A stretch of 64,000 nucleotides of DNA from Candidatus Fonsibacter ubiquis. GTDB taxonomy: Bacteria; Pseudomonadota; Alphaproteobacteria; Pelagibacterales; Pelagibacteraceae. Below are positions 26,298 through 35,277 of this stretch, piece by piece. The stretch covers positions 177,501 through 241,500 of the forward strand of contig NZ_CP024034.1 in assembly GCF_002688585.1 (NCBI RefSeq), given 5' to 3'. The notes below the pieces were generated by a model. The model was not told the DNA's origin. It saw only the letters and a list, made by a program, of their open reading frames with translations, and ran no database searches. Position 1 is the first letter of the stretch; each line of letters opens with the position of its first letter. A program made the translations under genes and the position numbers.

Positions 26298-27227
26298 TTA
26301 ATAACAAAAATATTTAATAATATTTTTCTGATATTTTTTAATAATCATATAAATTTTATATAAAAGAGATCTTTGTTTTAAAATTAAATTTTTTATTGCT
26401 TCTAAAAATAATTTATTCTCTTTTAGTTTTATTGGTAACATAATGTTCTTTTTTTTGTAATCAATAGTGTTATCAAAAAAAAACTGTTTTACTTTTGTAT
26501 TTGTGGCAAATTCGTCAAAACCTATATTTTTTACCAAGGATTTTTTTGGATAAATACATAACCCTCTATTTACAAAAACTGTTGCGTACCAAAAAATTCC
26601 CCAGGTATCTGAAATTCTTAAATAATTTTTTTTTATTTGCAAAAAAAAATCATAAACATTATCCAAATTAAACTTTGCAATATTATTTGATTTCCATGTT
26701 TTAACTATTTTTTCAGGATCTTTTGAAAAATATTTCCATCTATCTTTCCAAGTTGCCCATCCCCAGCTATTTGTATTTCTAATTATAAAAGCGTCATATT
26801 TATTATTTTTAATATTGATGTCATAATTCCATCCAGAAATATGCCAAATCTTTTTTTTTTTATAATAAAAATTTAGACATTTATTCATAAATTTAAGAAA
26901 TTGATCAGAAACTATAAGATCATCCTCTAAAAAAATTGCTTTATTGTATTTAGAAAAAACTAATTTTATTCCTTCGATAATATTTTTGCTTAATCCAAAA
27001 TTTATCGATCTATAATAAATTTTTTTTTTTTTGAAACCATTTATATTTCGGATATAGCTCTTAACATCCTCTACTCTATTTTTATCATAAATATTTTTGT
27101 GATTATCTTGAAATATATATAAATTACTATTTTTGCTTTCTTTATTTTTTAGTAAAGAAATTATTAATTTCTCTATCGTTTCTCTTCTCTTGTATGAAAA
27201 AATTACTATTGGTGCTAAACTTTTCAT
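26298..27227 (-). CDS. Glycosyltransferase, GT-A fold (GT2-like)
   Basis: A 309-residue transferase. PIVIFSYKRRETIEKL is the first strand and helix, NFGLSKNI a donor-site segment and AIFLEDDLIVSDQFL the acidic motif. The segment NTNSWGWATWKDRWKYF at about residues 151-167 is characteristic of a group of GT-A sugar transferases in surface-polysaccharide clusters. Flanked by a 125-base gap without genes downstream (26173-26297) and by a 175-base gap with a small reading frame upstream. The donor is unknown. Confidence 0.82.
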   Translation of the reverse strand: MKSLAPIVIFSYKRRETIEKLIISLLKNKESKNSNLYIFQDNHKNIYDKNRVEDVKSYIRNINGFKKKKIYYRSINFGLSKNIIEGIKLVFSKYNKAIFLEDDLIVSDQFLKFMNKCLNFYYKKKKIWHISGWNYDINIKNNKYDAFIIRNTNSWGWATWKDRWKYFSKDPEKIVKTWKSNNIAKFNLDNVYDFFLQIKKNYLRISDTWGIFWYATVFVNRGLCIYPKKSLVKNIGFDEFATNTKVKQFFFDNTIDYKKKNIMLPIKLKENKLFLEAIKNLILKQRSLLYKIYMIIKKYQKNIIKYFCY

Positions 27228-27231
27228 TTTT

Positions 27232-27387
27232 TTATGAAACGTTTATGATTTTATTAAAGAATGCACTCTTCTTAATTTCATAGACCAATTTACTTTTACA
27301 GAAAATCCAAGACGAAGCTAAATATAAATTAACATATTTGACAATATGCTTATCTAAAAATGATTTATATAAACGTATTGTTAACAT
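27232..27387 (-). CDS. Small hypothetical ORF or gene remnant
   Basis: A 51-residue frame from ATG at 27387 to TAA at 27232, filling most of the gap between two glycan genes on the same strand. The composition is protein-like (FLDKHIVKYVNLYLASSW, one Cys, several Trp/Tyr), unlike the A/T-run noise of other gaps. It may be the tail of a former gene or a true small protein. No family is recognised. Confidence 0.35.
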   Translation of the reverse strand: MLTIRLYKSFLDKHIVKYVNLYLASSWIFCKSKLVYEIKKSAFFNKIINVS

Positions 27388-27402
27388 AGTCTTTTTTAGA
27401 AT

Positions 27403-28179
27403 TTATTTGCTAAATTTTAAGTTTATTTCTGGTTTTTTAAAATCATTTGGATAATCGAGACCTTTAATAGGGTAGAATTGATTTGATTTTTTTTTCCCAA
27501 CTTTACACAATCGATTATTTAAAAATGTAATTTCTAAATGTATTGGATTTTGATTTTCATCAGGCCAATCAAAATTATTCCCATGTAAGTGAATAATAGA
27601 CATTTTTTTATTTTTTTTTATAAAATTTATAACCTTGTCTAAATGCAGATCGATATGAGAAAACTCTATTATTATAATTAGAAAATTAAATTTAATTAAA
27701 TCATCTAATATTCTATATTCATCAAGGTCTATATCAATCTTTATTATGCAATTTTCACTAACAATATTATAATTTTTGATAATTTCATTGATTGATATTG
27801 AGTTTGGCTCCCTTCTTTTTGAGGAAACAATTTTTTTTTTAATATGAATAATTTTTTTCTTATTAAAAAAAATATAATACTTAAGGCATCTAAATATTCT
27901 TGAAAAATTTTTTCCATTTATTAAAAAATGAAAAAGCCACCTAAAGGTATTTTTAATCCAAAAATTTATATTTACAGTGTGATCAAAAACAAAAATCTCC
28001 AGTTTTGGTATTTTTTTTTTTAAATCTTGTTCGAAGGAAAATTCGTCAAATAAACCAAAAGTTACTAATTGTTTTATTTTTTTAAAAATTGATTTAGTAA
28101 TTACATACCCGCCATCAAATTTATTTCCTATTCTAATTAAATCGTTAACTTTAATTGGTCGTAATATTTTAGGAAGCAT
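27403..28179 (-). CDS. FkbM-like putative methyltransferase
   Basis: A 258-residue protein. The N-terminal RIGNKFDGGYVITKS and TFGLFDEFSFEQDL are typical of a family of FkbM-related proteins in polysaccharide loci; CIIKIDIDLDEYRILDDLI resembles the LKIDIEGxE strand of FkbM, and HLHGNNFDWPDENQNP is a conserved late segment. A classical glycine-rich SAM motif is not obvious, so the methyltransferase call rests on overall resemblance. It stands alone between two gaps without overlaps. Confidence 0.6.
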   Translation of the reverse strand: MLPKILRPIKVNDLIRIGNKFDGGYVITKSIFKKIKQLVTFGLFDEFSFEQDLKKKIPKLEIFVFDHTVNINFWIKNTFRWLFHFLINGKNFSRIFRCLKYYIFFNKKKIIHIKKKIVSSKRREPNSISINEIIKNYNIVSENCIIKIDIDLDEYRILDDLIKFNFLIIIIEFSHIDLHLDKVINFIKKNKKMSIIHLHGNNFDWPDENQNPIHLEITFLNNRLCKVGKKKSNQFYPIKGLDYPNDFKKPEINLKFSK

Positions 28180-28305
28180 AAAATTATAATTTAATGATTA
28201 AATTTATAAAAAGATTTTTTTATAATTATATTAATTTATAAGCAGTTTCTATTAACTTTTTTATTATACATTGTTTTAACAATTTAGAATAAAATTTTTG
28301 AAACT

Positions 28306-28815
28306 TCAAAGCGATCCAATTGTATTTTCAAAATCTTTTAGTGAAATTAAATTTTTATCTCTATCAGATAAAATAGGATTTCTTGTTTTCCATTTAATTT
28401 TTAATTCTTTGTCATTATATAAAATGCCGCTTTCATTTTTTTTGTCTCGGTATTTATCTATATGATAAAATACATAGGCTTCTCTACTTAAGCATTCAAA
28501 GCCATGCGCATAATAGTTGGGTATAATTAAAATTTTACCTGGTGTTAATAAAAACTTATACACATTTTTAAAATATCTCGAATTACTTTTTAAATTCACA
28601 CATACGTCTAATATCTTTCCTTTGATTACTGTTATTATTTTTAGTTGGGCATTTTGCTTTTGAAAATGCAAGCCCCTAATAACATTTTGAGTAGAATAAG
28701 ACATTGCGGTAAATTTTATTTGTGTATTAATTTGAATTTCGTTTTTTTTAAAAATTTCCTGAAAATATCCTCTATTGTCTTTATATTTTTTTTTATCTAT
28801 CAAAGTTGGTTTCAT
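28306..28815 (-). CDS. rmlC: dTDP-4-dehydrorhamnose 3,5-epimerase-like cupin
   Basis: A 169-residue RmlC-family protein. KKYKDNRGYFQEIF is the N-terminal motif, VIRGLHFQ carries the catalytic His (about residue 51), and PNYYAHGFECLS and YHIDKYRDKKNESGILYND match the family further on. RmlC inverts C3 and C5 of a 4-keto-6-deoxy sugar nucleotide. RmlA, RmlB and a clear RmlD partner are not next to it, so the substrate may be a CDP- or other nucleotide sugar. Divergent from the DegT aminotransferase at 28903, sharing an 87-base promoter gap. Confidence 0.88.
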   Translation of the reverse strand: MKPTLIDKKKYKDNRGYFQEIFKKNEIQINTQIKFTAMSYSTQNVIRGLHFQKQNAQLKIITVIKGKILDVCVNLKSNSRYFKNVYKFLLTPGKILIIPNYYAHGFECLSREAYVFYHIDKYRDKKNESGILYNDKELKIKWKTRNPILSDRDKNLISLKDFENTIGSL

Positions 28816-28902
28816 TTTTTAATTATAAATATTTTTATTTATTAATTTTATTAATTAAATTTTCTTATATTATTAAATCAAAATTATAATATAATTTACA
28901 TT

Positions 28903-29997
28903 ATGAATATTAATTTTACCAATTTATATAAATTAATACCTAATAAAAAATTACTTTTTTATAAAATAAATAATTTATTAAGGAATAATCAACTTGTCGG
29001 AGGTAAAGAAATAGATAATTTTCAGAAGGAATTTTCAAGATTTGTTAATTCTAAATTTACAATAGCCGTTGCAAACGGAACGGACGCTCTAGAGATTGCA
29101 ATAAAAAGTTTAAAACTTAAAAAAAATTCAGAAATTATAGTGCCGGCGAACACATGGATATCAACAGCTGCAGCAGTAGTAGCAAATGATTTAAAACTGA
29201 TTTTATGCGATGTTAATTTAGATGATTATACAATTTGTCTTTCAGATTTAAAAAAAAAGATTAATAAAAAAACTTCCTGTATTATACCAGTTCATCTATA
29301 TGGAAATCCTGCGCATATGCTTTCAATTAAAAAAATTATTGGAAAAAGAAATATAAAAATAATTGAAGATTGTGCGCAAGCACAAGGAAGTTTTATTAAT
29401 GGAAGGCATGTAGGAACATTTGGAGATATTGGAACATTTAGTTTTTTCCCAAGCAAAAATATTGGAGGCATAGGTGACGGAGGTGCAATTGTAACCAAAA
29501 ATAAAAAAATCTTTGATTTCTGCTCAAGATACAGAAATCATGGCGCAATACAAAAGTATGATCATAAATTTATAGGCAGAAACTCTAGATTGGATTGTAT
29601 AAATTCTTGTTTAATTAGAGAAAAAATGAAAAAATATTCTCAGGTATTAAAAAAACGAAAAACGCTAGCTAAAATATACCATAAAAATTTAAAATTAATA
29701 AAAAATTTAAAATTATATAATTATCAAAAGAATTTTAGTTATTCTTATCATCAATTTGTAATTAGATTAGACAGGGATAGAGATGAATTGCAGTCATTTC
29801 TAAAAAAAAAAAATGTAGAAACGATGATACACTATCCATATATGCTTAATGAGTTATCTTTTTTTAATTATAAAAAAAAATTAAGTAATTGCAATATGCT
29901 TGGAAAAAAAATACTAAGCTTACCAATTTCCGAAGAACATTCTGTAAAAGAAATAAATCACGTTTGTAAATTAATTAAATTATTTTTTAATAAATAA
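28903..29997 (+). CDS. DegT/DnrJ/EryC1-family PLP aminotransferase (FdtB/QdtB-like)
   Basis: A 364-residue sugar aminotransferase with intact active site: VANGTDAL cofactor-phosphate motif, IEDCAQAQGS (Asp156) and FFPSKNIGGIGDGGA with Schiff-base Lys185. It would aminate C3 or C4 of a keto sugar nucleotide. The FdtA-like ketoisomerase at 25768-26172 makes the 3-keto product that FdtB/QdtB-type members use, so a 3-amino-3,6-dideoxy sugar is a reasonable inference. The ATG is 87 bases from the divergent rmlC-like gene. Confidence 0.88.
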   Translation: MNINFTNLYKLIPNKKLLFYKINNLLRNNQLVGGKEIDNFQKEFSRFVNSKFTIAVANGTDALEIAIKSLKLKKNSEIIVPANTWISTAAAVVANDLKLILCDVNLDDYTICLSDLKKKINKKTSCIIPVHLYGNPAHMLSIKKIIGKRNIKIIEDCAQAQGSFINGRHVGTFGDIGTFSFFPSKNIGGIGDGGAIVTKNKKIFDFCSRYRNHGAIQKYDHKFIGRNSRLDCINSCLIREKMKKYSQVLKKRKTLAKIYHKNLKLIKNLKLYNYQKNFSYSYHQFVIRLDRDRDELQSFLKKKNVETMIHYPYMLNELSFFNYKKKLSNCNMLGKKILSLPISEEHSVKEINHVCKLIKLFFNK

Positions 29998-30045
29998 TTT
30001 AATAATTTATAGAATAGAAAAATAGAACTAATATACAATAAATTT

Positions 30046-30804
30046 ATGTTGATTAACTCATTTAAATTATTTATTAATAAAATAATTTCATTCACTGGTT
30101 ATAAGATTTCTAGATTAAAATATATCCATAGTAGTGAGATAAATTTAATAAATTCAATTAATTTTTTTAGAATAAAAAGCATAATTGATGTAGGAGCAAA
30201 TGAGGGGCAGTTTATATTAAGATTGCTTAAACAAAATTTTAAAGGAAATGTTATAAGTTTTGAGCCGATAGCTAAAGCTTATGAAAAATTATTAATAAAC
30301 GCAGAGAAAAATAAACAAAAAATTTCTTGGTACGTTGCTGAAAAATGTGGACTAGGAGCAAAAGATTTTTCTAATGATATATTTATTTCACAACATTCAG
30401 AAAGCAGTAGTCTATTAAGGATTCTTCCAAAACATACAAATTTAAAACCTTTATCCAAAACAATATCCGCCGAAAGAATAAATATAAAAAAATTAGATAA
30501 TTTTTATGACTATATAAAAAAATTAGATAGAAATATTTTTCTAAAAATAGATACGCAGGGTTATGAATTGGAAGTTTTAAAAGGTGCAGAAAGAACTTTG
30601 GAATTAATCGCAGCATTAGTTGTTGAGGTGTCATTAGTAAAGTTATATGAGAAACAACCAGATTGGTTAGATATTATTAATTTTTTGAAAGAGAGAAATT
30701 TTGTAATTTGGTCCGTTGAAAGAGTTATGGGCGATGTAAACACAGGGGAGACTTATCAGTTAGATATAATTTTTGTAAAAGACAATTATTTAGTTAATAG
30801 CTAA
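30046..30804 (+). CDS. FkbM-family methyltransferase
   Basis: A 252-residue class I methyltransferase. SIIDVGANEGQFI is motif I, VISFEPI the acidic post-I residue, and IFLKIDTQGYELEVLKGAE the characteristic FkbM strand. The preceding ESSSL block is also a hallmark of the family. It would O-methylate a sugar of the surface glycan. It is the last protein gene before the tRNA, whose 3' end faces it 33 bases away. Confidence 0.9.
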   Translation: MLINSFKLFINKIISFTGYKISRLKYIHSSEINLINSINFFRIKSIIDVGANEGQFILRLLKQNFKGNVISFEPIAKAYEKLLINAEKNKQKISWYVAEKCGLGAKDFSNDIFISQHSESSSLLRILPKHTNLKPLSKTISAERINIKKLDNFYDYIKKLDRNIFLKIDTQGYELEVLKGAERTLELIAALVVEVSLVKLYEKQPDWLDIINFLKERNFVIWSVERVMGDVNTGETYQLDIIFVKDNYLVNS

Positions 30805-30836
30805 TTAAGTTATTTTAAGAGTTAATCTAAATAAAT

Positions 30837-30913
<77 letters not shown>

Positions 30914-30970
30914 ATTTTTTTTATCTTAAGGTTAATTTTAATAAAATCAAATTTATAATAGTTTTTTAAT

Positions 30971-31951
30971 TTAGTTTATATTAATCTTTTGCTTTAGTGA
31001 ATTAAAGTGTTGTTTATACCAGTCAATAGTATTTTTAAGACCTTCATCCATATTTATTTTTTGTTTCCATTTCAATTCTTTAGTTATTTTATTAAAGTTT
31101 AATTTTTGAAATTTAATTTCATTTTTTGAAAAGTTTTTAATTATAATTTTAGTTTTTTGGTTATTAATTATATTTAGTATCTTTTTAACAAGTTCTAGAA
31201 CTGATAAATTATATTTTGATCCAACATTATATATTTGTAAATTTTGTTTTGCATTTAATAGTTTTTTCATAAGTAAAAAATAAGCATTAGCAGCATCACT
31301 AACGTGCAGATAATCTCTGACAAGTTTTCCATTAGATCTAATAATAATATTTTTATTCATCAAAGCAGAAATTATAGTTTCAGGCACAATTCTCCTCATG
31401 TTTAGATCACCGGGTCCGTACAAATTTCCACATCTAAGAATGCCAACTTTAAGATTGTAAACTTTAGAGTAAGACTGGCATATCAAATCTGCACATGTTT
31501 TTGATAAATCGTAAGGAAAAATTGCGTTTAGACTGGTATTTTCTTTATATGATTTAGATTTAACTTCACCATAAGCTTTGTCTGAAGAAGAAAAAATAAA
31601 AATTATTTTTTTGTCAATATCTTTTATTGCTTCTAATAATTTGATTGTTCCAAAAATATTATTGGTATAGGTTTTTTTAGGATTATCTAGAGCTTCTAAA
31701 ACTTGTGTCGTAGCACCTGTATGGAAAATAGTATTAATTTTTTTTTTTTTAATAACATCAGTAATTAATTTTTTATTTAAGTAATTTCCAATAATGATAT
31801 TTTTTTTTCTAATATTTAATTCTAATTTTTTAAAAAAATTTTTTTTTTTATCTAGTATAAATACATTATACTTATTTGAGTTTAAAAGTTTAAAAAGATT
31901 TCTTCCAAGAAGTCCAAACCCACCAGTAATGAGGATATTTTTTTTTGACAT
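30971..31951 (-). CDS. CDP-glucose 4,6-dehydratase-like extended SDR
   Basis: A 326-residue extended SDR. TGGFGLLGRNL is the cofactor motif; FSSSDKAYGEVK, FPYDLSKTCADLI (catalytic Tyr-x3-Lys) and RCGNLYGPGDLNMRRIVP follow the pattern of RfbG (CDP-glucose 4,6-dehydratase). It ends with TIDWYKQHF, also normal for such enzymes. It directly abuts a nucleotidyltransferase gene (one base apart), the usual RfbF-RfbG pairing, giving CDP-4-keto-6-deoxyglucose. It is somewhat shorter than typical RfbG. Confidence 0.8.
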   Translation of the reverse strand: MSKKNILITGGFGLLGRNLFKLLNSNKYNVFILDKKKNFFKKLELNIRKKNIIIGNYLNKKLITDVIKKKKINTIFHTGATTQVLEALDNPKKTYTNNIFGTIKLLEAIKDIDKKIIFIFSSSDKAYGEVKSKSYKENTSLNAIFPYDLSKTCADLICQSYSKVYNLKVGILRCGNLYGPGDLNMRRIVPETIISALMNKNIIIRSNGKLVRDYLHVSDAANAYFLLMKKLLNAKQNLQIYNVGSKYNLSVLELVKKILNIINNQKTKIIIKNFSKNEIKFQKLNFNKITKELKWKQKINMDEGLKNTIDWYKQHFNSLKQKININ

Positions 31952-32704
31952 TTAAAATATTTTTCTATTTTTAACTTGATTTTTTAAAAAAATTAAATCT
32001 TTTTGGTTATTAACAGTATAATGTTTTTTCTTATGGAGAAACGAAATTAAATTTTTATTTTTGGCTAATTTGGGCAATAAAAAAGTCTCTAAATCTTTAG
32101 TAGTATTAAATTTTTTTTTAAAAATCTCTTTTTTAAAAAAATAAAAACCAATATTAATTGGATCTTTCATTATAGGTTTTTCTATAAATTTTTTCACATA
32201 TTTATCTTTTATTTTAATAATTCCATAAGGAGATCTAGTTTTATAACAAACCAAGCTTGCTTGATTTTGCTTTTTTTTTAAAAGAGCTAAATTTTTTTTA
32301 AAGTTAATATCAGCTATTGTATCTCCGTAACATGCACCAATAATTGGATTATTTTTAATATATTTAAGCGTTTTTAATATTCTTTGTAGTTTATTAGAAT
32401 TTTTTTTAGCATTAAATAAAAATATATTTTTTTTATTTGGATTAAAATTAGATAATTTCTTATTTAAAATATTAAGATTATAATTTTTTAAATTTTTAGC
32501 ATTTTTAAAAAATTTTAAATATTGATTCATTTTATACCCTAATGGTAATAGAAATATTTTGAAATTATTAGAAAAATAATAATCTAAAAGTATTATTAAG
32601 AATGGTTTATTATTAATTTTAACTAGATGCTTTGGAATATTTTCTTTATAATCAAACCTTTCACCTTTTCCGCCAACAAGTAAAATAATTGGTATATTAT
32701 TCAT
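31952..32704 (-). CDS. Sugar-1-phosphate nucleotidyltransferase (RfbF-like)
   Basis: A 250-residue GT-A-fold nucleotidyltransferase: ILLVGGKGERFDYKENIPKH at the N-terminus has the glycine-rich and Lys features of the family, NNKPFLIILLDYY follows, GACYGDTIADIN carries the metal-binding Asp and FIEKPIMKDPINIGFYFF the late conserved block. Together with the abutting CDP-glucose dehydratase-like gene it is most likely a glucose-1-phosphate cytidylyltransferase. The nucleotide specificity is inferred from the neighbour. Confidence 0.8.
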   Translation of the reverse strand: MNNIPIILLVGGKGERFDYKENIPKHLVKINNKPFLIILLDYYFSNNFKIFLLPLGYKMNQYLKFFKNAKNLKNYNLNILNKKLSNFNPNKKNIFLFNAKKNSNKLQRILKTLKYIKNNPIIGACYGDTIADINFKKNLALLKKKQNQASLVCYKTRSPYGIIKIKDKYVKKFIEKPIMKDPINIGFYFFKKEIFKKKFNTTKDLETFLLPKLAKNKNLISFLHKKKHYTVNNQKDLIFLKNQVKNRKIF

Positions 32705-32756
32705 TTTTATAATTTAATTATGTAAAATATCTATAGATACTTAATTATTTAATTTG

Positions 32757-33557
32757 ATGCAATTTTCAATTCTCATTAATACTCATAATCAAGAAAAATA
32801 TATTTTTAGATGTATAGATTCATGTTTAAAACAGACATATTCAAGAAGTTTTGAAATTTTAATATTTGATACCTCAAACAAAAAAAATATAAAAATTAAT
32901 AGTTATTTAAAACATAAAAATATTAAATATTTTTATGCAAAAAGTTTTTCAAAAATTCCTGAGTTAAATCAAATTATTAAAATTAAAAAACTTTTATTGG
33001 CTTCCAAGGGTGAAATTATTTGCTTATTGGATGGTGATGATTTTTTCAGTAAAGATAAACTAAAAAATATTATAAATATTAAAAGTGGTATTAAAAATAA
33101 TTTATATCAAAATTTTTCTTATAATTATTTTGAATCCAATAAAAAAAAAAAAATAATATCATTTCCATTTTATAAAAAATATTTTTTTTATAAATACTTA
33201 ATTAATGATTGGCCTTTTATTTCTGGGACTAGCAGTTTATTTTTTCATAGGAACATTTTGAAAGAATTTTTTAAAAGAATTGATATATTAAAATATTGTA
33301 CACTTGCTATTGATATAAAATTAATGCTATTTGCGATGAGCTTTTATCAAATAAAAATTTTTCCTTATTATCTCACTTATAAAAGTATTAATAATGATAA
33401 CCTAAGTAAAAACTACAAAAGTTTTTTTTCTTTAAATTTTTGGAATAGAAGAGTTGAGCAAACTGTTTTTCAAGAACATTTTTTCACTTATAAACTAAAT
33501 TTAAACTATTTAATTAACAAACTTTTTTCTTTTATTATAAAGTTTAAATCCAAATAA
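32757..33557 (+). CDS. Glycosyltransferase family 2
   Basis: A GT2 domain of about 266 residues: FSILINTHNQEKYIFRCIDS at the N-terminus, FEILIFDTS, then GEIICLLDGDDFFSKDKL with the DGDD acidic motif at about residues 94-97. ISGTSSLFFHR is the usual mid-domain strand. The ATG at 32757 is preferred over a TTG directly before it. Its TAA is followed immediately by the ATG of the epimerase gene. Donor and acceptor unknown. Confidence 0.87.
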   Translation: MQFSILINTHNQEKYIFRCIDSCLKQTYSRSFEILIFDTSNKKNIKINSYLKHKNIKYFYAKSFSKIPELNQIIKIKKLLLASKGEIICLLDGDDFFSKDKLKNIINIKSGIKNNLYQNFSYNYFESNKKKKIISFPFYKKYFFYKYLINDWPFISGTSSLFFHRNILKEFFKRIDILKYCTLAIDIKLMLFAMSFYQIKIFPYYLTYKSINNDNLSKNYKSFFSLNFWNRRVEQTVFQEHFFTYKLNLNYLINKLFSFIIKFKSK

Positions 33558-34496
33558 ATGATATATTTATTAACAGGCTCCAGTGGATTTATAGGTTTTC
33601 ATCTTGCTAATGAGTTATTGAGGAATCCAAAAAATAAGGTTTATGGTCTCGATTCTTTAAATAAATATTATTCAATTAGTCTTAAAAAAAAAAGAACAAA
33701 TATACTAAAAAAAAAAAAAAATTTTAAATTTTTAAATATTAATTTATGTAATTATAATTTATCTAAAAAAATTATTTTGGAAATAAAACCAAATTTTATA
33801 TTTCATTTAGCAGGACAACCTGGAGTAATATATTCATTCAAGGACCCCGTCAGTTATAAGAATAACAATATTCTAGCTACTAAAAATTTATTAAAAATTA
33901 TAAGACTTATTAAAGTTAAAAAATTTATATTTTCTTCATCAAGTTCAGTTTATGGTGAGCAAAAAAAATTTCCGATTAAAGAAAATTTTAAATTAAATCC
34001 TATTAATTATTATGCAGTTACAAAATTAAAGTGTGAGAACTTAATTAGAAAAAAACTTAAAGAATTAAAAATTCCTTACATTATTTTTAGATTATTTACA
34101 GTGTATGGACCTATGGGGAGACCTGATATGTTTATTTATTCTGCCGTAAAAAAAATAAATAAAAGTAAACTGATTACTTTATATAACCATGGAAAAAGTT
34201 TAAGAGATTTTACTTATATAGATGATGTGGTTAAAGCATTTATTAAATCAATTTCAAAAAAAATTAGTAACAACCCTATCATTAATATTTGCTCTTCTAA
34301 TCCAATAAATATTTTAAAAATTACTAATACTATCGGAAAACTTTTAAAAAAAAAAATTAGAATACAGTTTAGAAATAGTAGAAAAGGAGAGATAGATAAA
34401 ACTCATGGCTCAAATGCACTTTTAAAAAGAATTTTTAAAGTAAAAAAATTTACTGATATCACCAAAGGTTTAAGAAATATTATATATTCACAATAG
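33558..34496 (+). CDS. NAD-dependent epimerase/dehydratase (UDP-glucuronate-epimerase-like)
   Basis: A 312-residue extended SDR: TGSSGFIGFHLA, HLAGQPGVIYSFKDP, SSSSVYGEQKKFP, the catalytic NYYAVTKLKCE (Tyr-x3-Lys) and FTVYGPMGRPDM. The segment around LAGQPGVRYS and GPxGRPDM is typical of UDP-glucuronate 4-epimerases and related enzymes. SLRDFTYIDDVV is the usual substrate-site motif. It probably makes a UDP-galacturonate-like sugar; the substrate assignment is inference. Directly downstream lies the broken TylF-like gene. Confidence 0.84.
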   Translation: MIYLLTGSSGFIGFHLANELLRNPKNKVYGLDSLNKYYSISLKKKRTNILKKKKNFKFLNINLCNYNLSKKIILEIKPNFIFHLAGQPGVIYSFKDPVSYKNNNILATKNLLKIIRLIKVKKFIFSSSSSVYGEQKKFPIKENFKLNPINYYAVTKLKCENLIRKKLKELKIPYIIFRLFTVYGPMGRPDMFIYSAVKKINKSKLITLYNHGKSLRDFTYIDDVVKAFIKSISKKISNNPIINICSSNPINILKITNTIGKLLKKKIRIQFRNSRKGEIDKTHGSNALLKRIFKVKKFTDITKGLRNIIYSQ

Positions 34497-34504
34497 AATA
34501 CTTT

Positions 34505-35272
34505 ATGAAAAATTTTATAAAAAAAATAATTAAATTATTTGGGTATGAAATTATTTCCAAAAATGATTGGTTAAGAAAAAACGAAAATTATGTTGCGGAA
34601 ATATCAGCAAATGAATCTGCAATATTGAATGATATTAAAGAATATACAATGACAAGTATTCCAAGTCAGTGGTCTTTACTGCAGTCTATTAAGCATGTTA
34701 TTAGAAATAATGTTGAAGGAAGTTTTGTTGAATAAGGAATATTTCGTGGAGGAAATATTATTCTTATGTCTAAATTGCTAGAGGAGCATAAAGTAGAAAA
34801 AAATATTTTTGCCTATGATACCTTTGAGGGTATGCCATTGCCTGGAAAAGATGATTTAGATTTACGCGGAAATAGCAGCATTGATAAGTTTCTAGAACTC
34901 AAAAATTCTGAGAAGGAAGGTAGTCAGTGGTGTTATTGTAATATACAAGATGTAAAAAATAATATTAAAAAATTTAATATAAACTATTTAAAAAATATTA
35001 ATTTTATTAAAGGAAAAGTTGAAGAAACATTATTAGATATTAACAATTTACCAAAAAAGATCTCATTATTAAGATTAGACACAGATTTTTACAGTTCCAC
35101 AAAAATTGAACTAAATATTTTATTCCCGTTATTAGAAAAAAATGGAATTTTGATAGTCGATGACTACGGACATTTTATGGGAGCAAAAAAAGCAGTTGAT
35201 GAATTCTTTTCTGAAAAAAAAGCTTGGTTTCATAGAGTAGATTACTCTACAAGATTATTAATTAAAAATTAA
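34505..35272 (+). pseudogene. TylF-family (macrocin O-methyltransferase-like) gene with in-frame TAA
   Basis: The reading frame runs from ATG at 34505 to TAA at 35270-35272, but a TAA at codon 77 (34733-34735) interrupts it in the same frame. Before the stop is VEGSFVE and after it GIFRGGN; in TylF-family enzymes this SAM-site block reads FVECG-x-x-RGG, so the stop replaces the conserved Cys. After it the frame is intact: YDTFEGMPLPG, LRLDTDFYSST and VDDYGHF are typical TylF motifs. A downstream ATG at 34766 would give a 168-residue protein without motif I. Probably a recent nonsense mutation or a sequencing error. Confidence 0.85.
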
Positions 35273-35277
35273 TTTAT

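Noticed and set aside
30383-30743. Two minus-strand frames within the FkbM methyltransferase gene
   Set aside because: The FkbM gene on the plus strand has complete motifs; the antisense frames are unavoidable by-products of the AT-rich codon use.
34733-34735. Selenocysteine or pyrrolysine read-through in the TylF-like gene
   Set aside because: The codon is TAA, not TGA or TAG, and no stem-loop of the SECIS type is evident after it.
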